Source: Rheum nobile
Lineage: Eukaryota > Streptophyta > Magnoliopsida > Caryophyllales > Polygonaceae
DNA length: 64,000 nucleotides
Assembly: GCA_027886185.1 (NCBI GenBank)
Contig: WOAB01000056.1
Span: 5,084,001 to 5,148,000, forward strand
Direction of reading: 5' to 3'
Positions 20,825-32,178 of the stretch are shown in pieces (position 1 is the first letter of the stretch; every line of letters begins with the position of its first letter). Made by a program: the position numbers and the translations under genes. The notes below the pieces were generated by a model. It was not told the origin of the DNA. It was given only the letters and a program-made list of their open reading frames with translations, and did not search any database.

Positions 20825-22087
20825 GGTAGCATCTGATGTAAGTATGAGGTGAGTGTGAATTGTAGAATGAGATTGTAATATGCTTTTACCAACTATAACT
20901 TCTGCTATATGCATAAAAAACTGGCCTGTTTGGTCAGCTAGAGACACCCGCTTTTCATGCTTTTGAATATGAGTTACGGTTGGCTTATAAATTTTATCCT
21001 CTTTAGGTAATAGAAGCATTTTTACTTTACCCATGATTGAGTGAGTGAGAGAGATCTAAAGATAAAACGGACTTCTCTATTAACCTAATTAGGTATGCAC
21101 GAGATTTTTAACTAGTACATTCATGAATCTAATTATTTCATAATAAAATCTATAATCTAAATTGTCAATATTTTAGTTTATAAGTATTTATAACCTTCTT
21201 TATCTTGCCTATAACTATTAATATACGATATCAGTTTGATGCCGTAATTAATCAGGGTGTTGAATAGTGTGCGTTAGTTAACTGTTTCACGGCAGGGGAA
21301 TAGTCAATCAACCAACGTTAATATGCACTTAATAACCCTACTCTATAATTATAGGAGATATTCTATTTTATATATCTTATAATGCAAGTAAGTGAAATAA
21401 AAAAATAAAAGATCAATATTTGATAGGGGATGAGAAAGGTAATCAAACCATAGATTTAAAATCGGGTTGTTAAGATATTTTTCAAATCCTATGAAGACTT
21501 TCTTGAACCTAATGTTCATTTTTCTTTTCTTTTTTTGTCAAAGACGTAATCTTTAATTTGTGAAATAGCTGAGATGGGTATAATAGACTTTATTCTTTTT
21601 TTTATAACGTTTACTAATTCATAGTAGGGTGATAGTAATAAGTCCATTGATAGGATAACGTTTACTAAAATTATTTTATTTAGATTCTAGAATGAGTTAT
21701 ATTCTTGAGTAACAAGTAAATTATGGAAATTGATTTTATATTAAAAAAATATAAATGTGACGTCTTTTTATAAGATTTTGTAGTTGGAAAATTCATCATA
21801 GATATTTTATATGATACTACTTACGTGATAGTTAAGTCTTTCCAAGGTGTGTATTTAAGGATGTTTTGAGAGGGTATTATTTACCATTCGTAAGTTTATC
21901 AACAACAAAAACCGTGGGCTTTAAAAGGTACAAATTTGCTATTTCCTTATGTGTTGAGTTGTGTATGATTTACGTACATGATTTTATATAGGTGGTGGTT
22001 GGTTGATTTGCTAGATTAATTGAGTTTAGTAAACTTGTATTGTATTTCATTGTTTAGAAAGTGTTCAGGGTGAGAAATCTATTAGAT
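20825..22087. other. Intergenic DNA 3' of caleosin, with a diverged duplicated block
   Basis: AT-rich. The segment at about 21500-21965 is a diverged copy of about 23905-24640. Shared wording includes GTGATAGTAATA, AAGTCCATTGAT, TTGATTTTATATTAAAAA, GTATTTAAGGATGTTTTGAG and GCTATTTCCTTATGTGTTG. No gene was found. Confidence 0.6.
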
Positions 22088-22530
22088 GTAGCAGTATATC
22101 ACTTTCTACCTCATGTTTAGATATACGTTTCTTTGTTTTGCAAATATTATAATTCTTATTACATATCGAATGAATGAATGAGGGAGTACACTTTGTAGAG
22201 CAGTTCTTGATATTATAATTTGTCTATTCAAATTAGTCCGACCAGTTCTTGATACATTCTCAAGATCAAACGTGCTAGTTGTAACAAGATTATGAGCACA
22301 ATTTTTTGTTTAGACAATCAGGACAAGACTACAATGTTAATTGTGTTTTTATGTTGCTTAACTTCTTGCTAATCAGGACAAGACCCAAACTCTCAACTAG
22401 TTTTCTAAAGTGGTTTTGGGTTTGGTAAGATTGCTAGCTAGTTCAAATATTTGATAAATATCAACGGTTTAGGCAAAATAAAAAAAAATATTTTTTCTTT
22501 GATGCAAGTTCACTCTTTTTCCCAGGGGTA
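22088..22530. repeat. Dispersed repeat, copy 1 (second copy at 62615-63248)
   Basis: Starts GTAGCAGTATATCACTTTC and shares long near-identical stretches with 62615-63248, including TTTCTAAAGTGGTTTTGGG and AAATATCAACGGTTTAGGC. Copy 2 carries extra sequence and a 147-bp MITE that this copy lacks. Copy 1 therefore shows the empty site of that MITE and of the transposon ending at 62614. The nature of the repeat is unknown. Confidence 0.7.
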
Positions 22531-22958
22531 TGTTTGGGTGGTTATAATGGATTATTTTATACATTCCAAGATTAAATTTGTTATAAGATAATCTCTGAAA
22601 ACGTTTTCATACAGGAATTTGGAATTGAAACAAGGTGTCTTGATGATAATCATTTGCTATATGTGAAAATATGGTTTTGATTAGTTTGAGAAGGAGATTC
22701 TATTTAGCTTTTGTGTGTTTGATAGACTATTTTTTCCTCGTATACCTATTTCAATTCGCTTGAATTATTTATGGGTTAATAAAATTTTGTTTTGAATGAT
22801 ATCTTATGTTGGAAAGATGACAGATCTAAAAATTAATCAACCTTTCGTTTGTCTATTGGTTTAGCACCTAATTTGGAATTGAAGCAAGGTGTTTTGATGA
22901 TAATGTACGTTTTGCTATATAAAAATTGTTTGATTTAATCTTTTCTTATGAAATTGTA

Positions 22959-23278
22959 TAGGACTCAAGGCGACATATTTTCAACTATATATTGACAATG
23001 ATTTTCCTAATAGATATTTAGAACTGGTCCATCTAAAGAAGTCCGACCACGTTTTTGATGCATGGTTAAGAATGTGCTTAGATTTCTTCCGTTGGACTAG
23101 GTCTAATCATATTGTGGTAATCAAAATCTTGTCAATATTCAAACAAGTTGTGAATGAATTGTCTTCTTTAATCAAATGTGCAATTACTGATCATGAAGTG
23201 AGACCGTTTATGGAGATATTTAATCCGATGATTTTAGGTAGTCATAGTACTTTGCTAGAAACCAACTATGATTTATAG
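22959..23278 (+). pseudogene. Unrecognised exon-like open frame
   Basis: An open frame of about 105 codons follows a plausible splice acceptor (TTGTATAG) and ends at TAG 23276-23278. Its composition is protein-like (FPNRYLELVHLKKSDHVFDA, FFRWTRSNHIVVIK, ELSSLIKCAITDHEVRPFME) and unlike the AT-rich noise around it. I do not recognise the family. It could be the last exon of a decayed or captured gene. No neighbouring exon was found, though an upstream ATTTGGAATTGAAxCAAGGTGT segment occurs twice (22617 and 22869). Confidence 0.4.
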
Positions 23279-23284
23279 ACTATA

Positions 23285-23838
23285 TGTTATAAAGTATGTC
23301 ATAAAGTCTATTGCTATTATTATCGGGTCCTACGAGGTCACACCCTTAGAGTTTGGGCTGGATCAGTTTAATGGGAGACATATTATATAAGGTATATGAT
23401 ATAAAGTTATATATGATATAACTTGAGAGATAAGGTTTATTAATAATAAAGAGTTATTATTAATAATAAAAGATATACTTATTTAGGAAATAAGAGATCT
23501 ACACATGGTAATATAAAAGGAGGGCTTTTAGGAAAAGACCATAACCCTAATTGGACTTTAAGAAGTACGACTGCCTCCTTCTCCCTGGAGCTCTCCTCGT
23601 TCGCCTTCGTTCCTCGCTCTAGCAACCAAGTCCTAGGCGATCCAGATCCAAGCTCGGGTGGACCAAATAGAGGAGTCACACGTGAGACTCTATTATCTCC
23701 ATTCCAGCAGATTAAAACACGTATTAAAAAGTATTTGATTCTTCCTATCTATGATCTATTTGATTTATGCATGAGATCCTTGATTAGATATTAGAAAATC
23801 GTTTTCTGAAATTCCGCTTTACGCATCTAAAATCCCTA
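23285..23838 (+). repeat. LTR-like segment, probably a solo or truncated LTR
   Basis: Has LTR character: TATAAAAGG at 23512-23520, followed by a coding-poor leader, and a terminus CATCTAAAATCCCTACA preceded by the TTCCGCT motif common just before copia LTR ends. I could not find a matching TSD, so the left boundary is a guess. The end is followed by a 24-bp tandem duplication (AAAATCCCTACAAGTTGGC twice). Confidence 0.4.
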
Positions 23839-23904
23839 CAAGTTGGCTACACATCCAAAATCCCTACAAGTTGGCCGTCTTTCACGTAACGTGCAGCACA
23901 TATA

Positions 23905-24640
23905 TTTGAGAAGGTAATCTCCTTTTTTGTTTTTGTTGTCAAGGACGTAATTTCTCGTGTAAATTGATGAAATAGTGGAATTGTATATACTAGACTTTAT
24001 TCCTTTTGTTTGTATCTTAGCGTGATAGTAATATGGACCCAAAAAAAAACATAAGTCCATTGATGGGATGACTTACCATATTCAAGCCAAAAATAATGCT
24101 TGATTGTTCACTTATAGATATGCTATACGACAAGATAAAAATATTTGAATTAAATTCTAGAATAATTATAATCTTGAATAACAAGTAAACTATGAAAACT
24201 GATTTTATATTAAAAATAATTAACGTCTTTTTATAAATTTTTGTAGTTTGAATATTTATCATATAGAGGTTTTCGGTTTGTTTAACCTATGTCTTTAGGG
24301 CGGTTAAGAATTCCTATTAAGGAATATAAATCCTATATAGAAAATGGTAAACTCATTTAAAAAAATAAAAAACTCTAAAAAATTAACATATAATCAAAAT
24401 TTTTCTACGTAAGAGATCTTAACCTATGCCCTAAGGACATATGTTAGAAAAATCGAAATGCTTTATATGATAAACTGATTTAAGTGATGGTAAAGTTTTT
24501 CCAAGGAGTGTATTTAAGGATGTTTTGAGAGGTATTATTAAACTTTCGGAAGAGTTCTCAAGAGTTTTTCAACAACGAAAATTGTGGGCATAAAAGTTAA
24601 AAGGTACAAATATGCTATTTCCTTATGTGTTGAGGAGTTC
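23905..24640. repeat. Diverged local duplication of about 21500-21965
   Basis: Second copy of the block described at 20825-22087, in the same orientation, about 2.5 kb away and interrupted by the MITE at 24271-24458. Confidence 0.6.
24271..24458. mobile_element. MITE, 188 bp, with about 40-bp terminal inverted repeats
   Basis: The left end TTTCGGTTTGTTTAACC...CTTTAGGGC...GGTTAAGA pairs with the reverse complement of the right end TTTCGATTTTTCTAAC...CCTTAGGGC...GGTTAAGA. It is absent from the otherwise matching block at about 21800, so it is an insertion. The interior is AT-rich and non-coding. The TSD is unclear, so the superfamily is not assigned. Confidence 0.7.
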
Positions 24641-24689
24641 TTGTTTTAAACAGTAGCCGAAGTGTTAAGTTGATTTTCTGTAAGAAATA

Positions 24690-27600
24690 AATTAGTGTAC
24701 GTGCCCGTATCTTAGGCACAAGTTAAGACTTGAATAGTTTTATAAAAATAATGACATGTTAATATATGTGTTTATGTTTATCAAAACATGTTTATGTTTA
24801 TCAAAACATATATGGTGTATCAAAAAATAAGTATTTTAATCCATATGTAAGTCTTTACACCGTAAAACATGTTATAAAAAATATTGCTATAGATTGATAT
24901 TTTAACACTGATTATGATACGACTGTATGAATTTCTCCACTCATAAAAAATCATGTAAAGTTGCTAACAACGGTATGACTGAATGAAAAACATGTTGTAA
25001 ATATTGCTATAAATAAATTAGTATTTTAACGCAGATTATGATACGACTGTATGAATTGCTCCTTGTATAACATCTTGTAAATGTTCTAAAAACAATGTTT
25101 TAATACAAATTATGGTATGAATGAATTTCTACGCTCGTAAAACGTGATGTAACCATTGCTAGAAATAAATTAGTATTTTAACACGAATTATGATACGGTT
25201 GTATGAATTTCTCCACCCATAAAACATCTTATAAAGTTGCTAAAAAAAGTATTTTAACACAAATTACGGTATGATTGAATAAATTTCATGCCCGTAAAAC
25301 ATATTATAAATACTCCAAGAAATAAATTAGTATTTTAACACGAATTATGATACGATTATATGAATTGCTTCAACCGTAGAACATCTTGTAAAGTTGCCAA
25401 AAATAACATTTTAACACAAACTATGGTATGACTGAATGAGTTTCTACGCCAGTAAAATATGATGTAACCATTGCTAAATAAATTAGTATCTTAACACAAA
25501 ATATTTTACAACTATATGAAGTTCTCCATCCATAAAACATCTTGTAAAGTTGCTGAAAATGACGTTTTAACAAAAATTACTGTATGACAATGATTTTTTA
25601 CACTCGTAAAACATGTTGTGAATATTGCTATAAATAAGTATTTTGACAAGAATTATGTTACGATGCATGAATGTCTCCACCCGTAAAACATCTTGTAAAG
25701 TTGGTGAAAAATAGTGTTAATATAAATTACGCTATGACCAAATAAATTTCTACGCCCGTAAAACATAATGTAAATATTGCTAGAAATAAATTAGTATTGT
25801 GCCTAATGCACAGATTAAGACTCAAATTTATTTTTTTAAAAACGATAAAGTTACATATAAATTTATACGTATATTTTTAAAATATATTGTAAATATTTAT
25901 AAAAAGTGTAGTTTTATACAAATTACGACACATTGATATACATGATTACATCTATCACAACACGGTGTAAAATTTAACAAAAAATAAGTGCTTACCAAAA
26001 GTTCTGTATAGTTAATGAAACATAAGTCAAATTATTTATCATCTTACCCATTCTTAATTGTATAATTTATTCCTATTGTAAACTTGATAAAAATAGTATA
26101 ATAATTCATTGAGTTGTTTGACAAGCGGCTCAATGTTTTGGATAGAGTAAGGTTTTACTTTAGTTGTTTAGCAGGATTATGATGTTTGTATGCAAATCTC
26201 CTAGGTAAGTGTAAATTGAATTCTTATATACAACGGTAAAATATTTAATGTCGTAAAATATTTTGTCAAATTGCTAGAAAATAATATTTTAACATGAGTT
26301 ATAATATAGGCACACATATATACACTAGTAAAATATCTATTAAAGTTGTTAGATTTGAGTGTTTTGACACAAGTTATGATATTGTTGTACAAATTTATAT
26401 ACTCGTAAAACATGCTGAAAAATTGCTAGAGTTTAAATTACGGTATGACTGAATGAATTTTTATGTATGTAAAACATGCGGTAAATATTGCTAGAAATAA
26501 ATTAGTATTTTAACACGAATTATGATACGATGTATGAATTTCTCTATTCGTAAAATATTTTGTAAAGTTGCTAAAAAAATAGAGTTTTAACACAAATTAT
26601 GGTATAATCGAATGAATTTTTATGCCCGTAAAACATGCTGTAAATATTTCTCGAAACAAATTAGTATTTTAACACGTTTCTGTGCTTAAGGAACATGTTA
26701 AAATTCAAAATTTATTCTTTAATAACGATAAAGTTACATATAAATTTATATGCATATGACACGTTGATATACGTGTCTACATCTATCAAAACATGATGTA
26801 AAATTTAACGAAAAATAAGGTACATGTTAAGACTTTATGAAGGCACAAATTACGGTATGACTGAATGAATTTCAACGCACGTAAAACATGTTGTAAATAT
26901 TGGTAGTAGTAGTTTAACACGAATTATGATACAACGTACTATACGTTCTCTACTCTTAAAACATCTTGTAAAGTTGCTACAAAAATAGTACTTTAACACA
27001 AATTATAATATGACTGAATGAATCTCTACGCTATATGTTGGATCGTTAGAGTTACGTCTGAGGGAACAAAAGCTTTGTTCCCACAGAAGGCACATCGGAT
27101 TAAAATAGCAAGAAAGATAACAGAACGAACTCACGATATATAGTGGAAACCCTGATTAGCAAGACTATCTTCTCAAGGAAAAACCACTACCTTCAAGCTT
27201 CCGCTTGAGAGGATTTTAAAGTGTGTACTTGTCTTAGTGATTTCTTGTTCGATTACACTTGTAGCATGGACTCCAAAACACTAGACTTCCCACCTAGATT
27301 CGAAGATCACTCCTACAACGATGAATCCGAACTCAACCCTCAAAGACTCACAAACACTTCACTCTCTTTTTCTTCTCAATTGAACGCTCTTTTTTCTACT
27401 TTTTCTTCATGCGTCGTTCAAAGTCGTCCCCGGAATTGAATCCACATTTTTCCTTAAATACAACTTCGGCTAAACCCTAATCAACACAAAATTAGGAAAA
27501 TACTAGTATCAGATTACAAAGATATGATTTTGTTTTGAAGATAAGATATCACAACCGGTTATATTAATTAAGGAAGGAGTTCCTTAATTAATCCAACCGA

Positions 27601-28220
27601 TTGGATAACGTTCTTCTCTCTCCAATCGCCTTATCTTAGGAAAGATTCCTAGGATCAACACGATTGGGTTTTCTCTCTCCATATCTTCGCGCAATCCGGC
27701 TTGATCCTTGGAGCCGAAGTCTTCATCCTCTACCGCGTGGCTTCTTGGTTTGTTTCCTTAACTCAGCACGCTGGATGACTTCTTTCCTTTTGCAGCCTTG
27801 ATCTGGTCCGTCACTTCAGTTCCTTGAGAGGTAACAAAGCGCTAAGCAAGCCTTTGTTCCCTCTGAGATCCTGTACTGCAAAGCTCCCTGGATAACTCTT
27901 CTTGTCCCTGAAACACTTGGTACACATATTAGTTGAGTGTTTGTAACCATCAAAACCTAAGGAATTCAACACTATAAAATATGGTGTAAATATTGCGAGA
28001 AATAAATTATTATGCTAACACGAACTATGATACGTCTATATGAATTTCTCCACATGTAAAACATGTTGTAAATTTGTCAAAAAATAGAATTTTAACACAA
28101 ATTACAGTATGACTGAATGAATTTCTACGCCCGTAAAACATGATGTAAATATTGTTAGATGTTTTACGGGTGGAGAAGTTACAGTATGACTGAATGAATG
28201 CATACCATAGTGTACGTGTC
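24690..28220. repeat. Long array of about 155-bp dimeric tandem repeats
   Basis: Diverged units of about 75-80 bp alternate in two forms: ATTTTAACACGAATTATGAT...CATCTTGTAAAGTTGC, and ATTTTAACACAAATTACGGT...CATGTTGTAAATATTGC. Together they make a dimer of 153-157 bp (for example starts at 25022, 25175 and 25332). Header segments of the type GTGCCCGT..TTAGGCACAAGTTAAGACT recur at about 24700, 25800, 26685 and 28210, dividing the array into blocks of roughly 0.9-1.1 kb. The solo LTR 27036-27971 is inserted in it. No coding capacity. Confidence 0.8.
27036..27971 (-). repeat. Solo LTR (copia type) inside the tandem array
   Basis: 936 bp with ends TGTTGGATCG and GGAATTCAACA (TGTTG...CAACA). It is flanked by the TSD CTATA at 27031-27035 and 27972-27976, which interrupts an array unit. 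Read on the minus strand it begins TGTTGAATTCCTTAGGTTTT, with GATGGTTACAAAC following, like copia LTR starts, so I assign minus. No internal region. Confidence 0.9.
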
Positions 28221-28635
28221 TCGTGCTAAAGCACGTGTTAAGGCTGAATAATTTGATTTATTTTTTGAATTTAACAGTAATAAAGTTTGTGTATGCATTT
28301 TATATTTATCATGGTTTAAGATAAGATCAATATGTTATATAAGATATGTATCGATATACAATTAGCCGCATAATGACACAAAATAAAACATATAAGAGAA
28401 ACATGTATAATGGGTTAATTATAATAATAGGATAACAATCTTATATCATCGTATAACGTAATAAAGCATGCATGAAAACTATCTCATTTATGTTTGGATT
28501 CTCTACTCATAGTTCTCGTCTTGAAGATTTGATACATGTCTTGAAGATGTTATAGGGGAGATTTTGGATTGGTAGGTGGGAATCGACGACACTTGGATGA
28601 ATGACTTCATTGGCAGTTGACACCATAGACCTGTA
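28221..28635. other. AT-rich intergenic DNA
   Basis: Nothing recognisable apart from the tail of the last repeat header. Confidence 0.4.
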
Positions 28636-28639
28636 ACAT

Positions 28640-28930
28640 AACTTACACCCCATATATCTTACTGTAAAAATATAAGATATATATGCATTTCTGTTGTAAG
28701 AATACGTACGTCCCGTATATCTATTGTAAAAAAAATGTTTACTATGTCATTCATACTGTAAGAAAAAACTACGCCCCATATATCTATTGTAAAAAAAGTT
28801 TACTATGTGCATTCATGTTGTAAGAAAAACTATGCCCCGTATATCTACTTATAAAAACTTTAACTATGTGCAGTCCTGCTGTAAAAATGTATACCCTTGT
28901 ATACCCTGATGTACAATTGATGAACTTTGC
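28640..28930. repeat. Short tandem array, about 63-bp unit
   Basis: Four to five diverged copies of a unit containing CCCGTATATCTATTGTAAAA and TGTGCATTCATGTTGTAAGA. The copies differ by small indels. Non-coding. Confidence 0.75.
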
Positions 28931-28950
28931 ATCCATGTTGTGAAAAAACA

Positions 28951-29437
28951 AAATTTAGTCAAACATTATTTGATAAGATGTTAAATGTTTATAGATATTA
29001 GTTACGTATAAAGATGATTCATGATTATGTAGGATTATATGACTAATCCAATCAAAATTCATAAATTAGAACTTGTAAAACCTAGAAGTCCTCAACAATA
29101 GATGAAGAAGCATCTAAATAACAAAGATTCTACATTTTCAATAACTAACAATGAGATAACACTGTCGCACATTTTATCAGTTCAAATATATATATATAAA
29201 AAATTTAGTCAAACATTATTTAATAAGATGTTAAATGTTTATAGATATTAGTTACGTATAAAAACGATTCATGATTACGTAGGATTAGATGGCTGATCCA
29301 ATCAAAATTCATAAATTAGAACTTTTAAAACTCAGAAGTCCTCAACAATAGATGAAGAAACGTCTAAATAACAAAGATTCTACATTCTCAATAACTAACA
29401 ATGAGATAACATTGTCGCACATTTTATTAGTTCACAA
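28951..29437. repeat. Tandem duplication, 250-bp period
   Basis: 28951-29185 and 29201-29437 are near-identical. Both start AAATTTAGTCAAACATTATT and run through GAAGTCCTCAACAATAGATG to GCACATTTTAT.AGTTCA. An (AT)n run separates them. The second copy continues into the exon-like fragment at 29440-29601. Confidence 0.85.
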
Positions 29438-29439
29438 AT

Positions 29440-29601
29440 CAACAGTGATAGTAGAGCATATATGCAAACGCTCCCCGAAAATCCTTCGCTCAAGGCATGA
29501 AGAATTTCATAGACATATTCCTCTACTAAAGATCTTCTCGCAAGAGACTTCTGATAGAGCTCTTCATACTGGGAAGACATCTCCCAACTGAAATCCAAAT
29601 T
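29440..29601 (-). pseudogene. Exon fragment resembling a starch synthase C-terminus
   Basis: On the minus strand, taking in the few bases beyond copia B (about 56365-56390), the frame gives AKNLDFSWEMSSQYEELYQK followed by SLARR. The DFSW...QYEELY...AR pattern is what I remember at the C-terminus of plant starch synthases of the III/IV type, which elongate glucan chains in plastids. The part beyond B starts after a possible acceptor (TGAATGCAG) but has an in-frame TAA before AKNL. Only one short block is available, so the family call is tentative. It is one of several gene pieces in this region (see 56691-61820). Confidence 0.4.
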
Positions 29602-30257
29602 TGTAGAACTAAATACAGAGAGATAGAAAGATCAACAAAGATCTGAAAGCGGAAGCGAAAACAACCAAAATCAATTTTATAGAATAAAAGTGTTTTTGGG
29701 GCCTCAACTGGAACACCCAAGACCAACAAGGGAAATACAGAAGGGCAAACTAAAACAACAAATGGTGTATGGGAAGATCCAAGTAGAGTAGGGACAAATT
29801 GAGTGTTCAAGAAGAACCAAAGTTCTTCAACACTCAAACAACCACAGAAATGGTCTCCAAGGTTCCTAACTCAAGGATCTTCACCAGCCAAAGCTCAAGG
29901 ATGAGCTACAATGGCGGAGCACAACACAGAGAGGGAAAAGGGAGAAAACGCTCTCAAAGAAATTGCCAGATCACTTTCTACAGTTCTAGGGTTTCTGGAA
30001 AGAGGCGTTTTATATCTCTATCTCTTCCTCATGTGTCTCACTCAACGTCACGTGGCCGAGCCGGTCCAACAAGCAACCAGGAAGCGAGCCATCAAGCCAT
30101 CGGCGCCTTGCCATCCGAGTTGGGCCTCTCGGCCCAACTGGTTGCAAAGCCCAAATTTGGCCTCGAGAGCCCATGAAGAATATCCTGATTATTACAATAA
30201 GTTCAGAAGCCCAAAGCCTTAAACTTAGGCAATTACACACACACACATGCCATTACA
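29602..30257 (-). repeat. Element B 3' LTR
   Basis: Starts TGTAGAACTAAATAC and ends CATGCCATTACA. The purine-rich AGGAGGGCAAAT (minus strand, from 30258) next to it is the polypurine tract. Matches 55709-56364. Confidence 0.95.
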
Positions 30258-30367
30258 ATTTGCCCTCCTAATTTCTAAGTTTTACATCAATAGTAAAAAC
30301 ATCCTTGTATGATTGGTCTTTGGGATTTACAGTCTTCTCTATCATTAGCCCCTTCTCAAAAGTGCAC

Positions 30368-30474
30368 CTAATTTAGATCGATCACATGAAGAAAGTCCCT
30401 GCAAAAAACAAATTTGTCAGTTGTAACAATTTTAGTACCAAAATCAGCAGGATTCTTCTCATCAACAATTTTTC
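30368..30474 (-). pseudogene. Copia B: C-terminal end of pol (RNase H tail)
   Basis: Minus strand NPADFGTKIVTTDKFVFCRD then FLHVID and stop TAG (30368-30370), matching the end of element A's polyprotein (NPADFGTKIVPTNKFVFYRN). Element C cuts it off from the rest at 37638. Confidence 0.85.
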
Positions 30475-31208
30475 TGATGAGGAATCATCCCCGCCATTAG
30501 TGCCAACCTTTGATGGACCGATTACTAGGTCAAGATTGAAGGAACTACATCAAGAGCTGGAGACGTTTATGGCACATGATGTATCACATGACGAAGAGGA
30601 CAAGTCCAAAGTCAAGGCGTTGACTTTATTGGTCAACGTTACATATGTTTAATCTTATTAATTTCTACATTGGATATTTTTAGGATTATTATTTAATTGT
30701 TTTAAGCTTTCTATTTTCGGATATTTCGGGATTAAGTGTAACCCGTTTTTGGGAAGCTAGGGCCGGCCCTCCTAGGGTATTTAAGGCCTCCCTTGTCTTC
30801 TTCATTAGGCAGATTTCTCATATTGTTAAAACACAAAAACAGAGCTTGGTTTTTTCTTTGAAAACTCGGCTCCCCGTGAGAGTCTCAATCGATTGTTCTT
30901 TCCTGCTTAGTTGTTTTCGTCTTTGTCAAGTCCCTCTGGAGTTGGTGATTTCGTACCTCATAAGCAATCCTCTCCGTGCTCCAAGTTCGTCAGCGATTCT
31001 TGGTTGTGTGGCGTTGTAGAGATCGGGTTGGTAGATCGTTCGACAAGGTTCCTTGCTATCAAGCAAGCGGGTTTTCTCGTCGTTTCTATTGGTTCTATCT
31101 ATTATCCTATCCATTAGTTTCACTTCCGCCATTGTTCTAATCTTGTGTTTTCTTTTGTTTTGAGATCCGTTGCCTAGATCCATCTCCTACACGGCTAACC
31201 CCGTATCA
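30475..31208 (+). repeat. Element C 5' LTR
   Basis: 734 bp, TGATGAGGAATC...CCCCGTATCA. TATA-like TATTTAAGG occurs near 30778. Identical to the 3' LTR except at three sites. Confidence 0.95.
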
Positions 31209-31210
31209 AT

Positions 31211-31222
31211 TGGTATCAGAGC
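31211..31222 (+). other. Primer-binding site of element C (tRNA-Met)
   Basis: TGGTATCAGAGC, two bases after the LTR. Initiator tRNA-Met type. Confidence 0.93.
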
Positions 31223-32178
31223 TTTGCGGCTTCGGATCGCCTTTGACGGTTCCAGATTCATCATAAAAAATTGGATCTTCCTGTTTTCAATCGTCAATTG
31301 AATTTCTTTGTTTGAGTCACATTAGTGAATTGTTAGTCTGACTGATTGTTTGCTCTTGTTTGTCTTGGAAAGGAGTTCGTTGCGGTTGATTGTGACTACG
31401 AGGATCCACAAAACATACCAAAACCGTCCAAAAATCACCAAAAAAATATTTTGCCCCCCCCCCCTTCCTCCATTGTTGTTCGAACCCTAGCTTGGCGAGC
31501 AAGACACGACGGCGTCCAGGTTCGTGCGCGCCAGAGATCCGGTTGTTCAATTTTGATAATCTTCAAGATACTTGCTTGATTTTCTAGAGATTTTATTTTA
31601 TCTTTATGGTGTAATATCCCAGGAAAAACAAGTTGCCTAAAAGAAAATTATATCAAAAAAAAAGGGCATTATCGAAATTCAAAAAAAAAAAGGAGGAAAA
31701 GGCATCTGGGATTTTTGAGAATTTTTCAGAATTTTTTTTTTTGAAATACAAAAACAAAAAAAAAACAAAAAATTTAGGGTACTTCCGCTCCCTCGGGTCA
31801 CTCTCGGCTCCAATTGGCTTCGTTCCGAGTCGACAAAGGTACGTCTTTCTGACTTGCAATTCGCATTTCTTGAGTTCGAAACACATATATAGCCCCATCT
31901 TTAGTTGCATTTCATTCTTGTGACTATAGTTGTGTCGCTTTCCTTGTTGAGTCGTTCTCTAGTCTCGCTTTTGTTTGAGTCATTTTTCGTCGTACATCTA
32001 CTTGTCTTGTCTACTATATCTCTGCTTGACCTTGATTTGCTGCGTATCTTGAGCACATAGAGAACTTGTCATTTACGAGCCTAACTTCACAGGTTGTACA
32101 ATCACCGAGTGCAAACACTTGAGAGTTTTTTGGTTTTCCTAACCTTAACGTCTTTCTGTGTTCGTCTAAGTGGTGATC
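31223..32178 (+). other. Element C leader
   Basis: Untranslated region between primer site and gag ATG. Contains a C run (31455-31466) and several A runs. No gene. Confidence 0.6.

Noticed and set aside
23151..23838. Solo LTR with TSD AGTTG (23146-23150 and 23839-23843)
   Set aside because: The 5-bp match is likely chance. The proposed start would lie inside the exon-like frame ending at 23278, and the start does not look like an LTR beginning.
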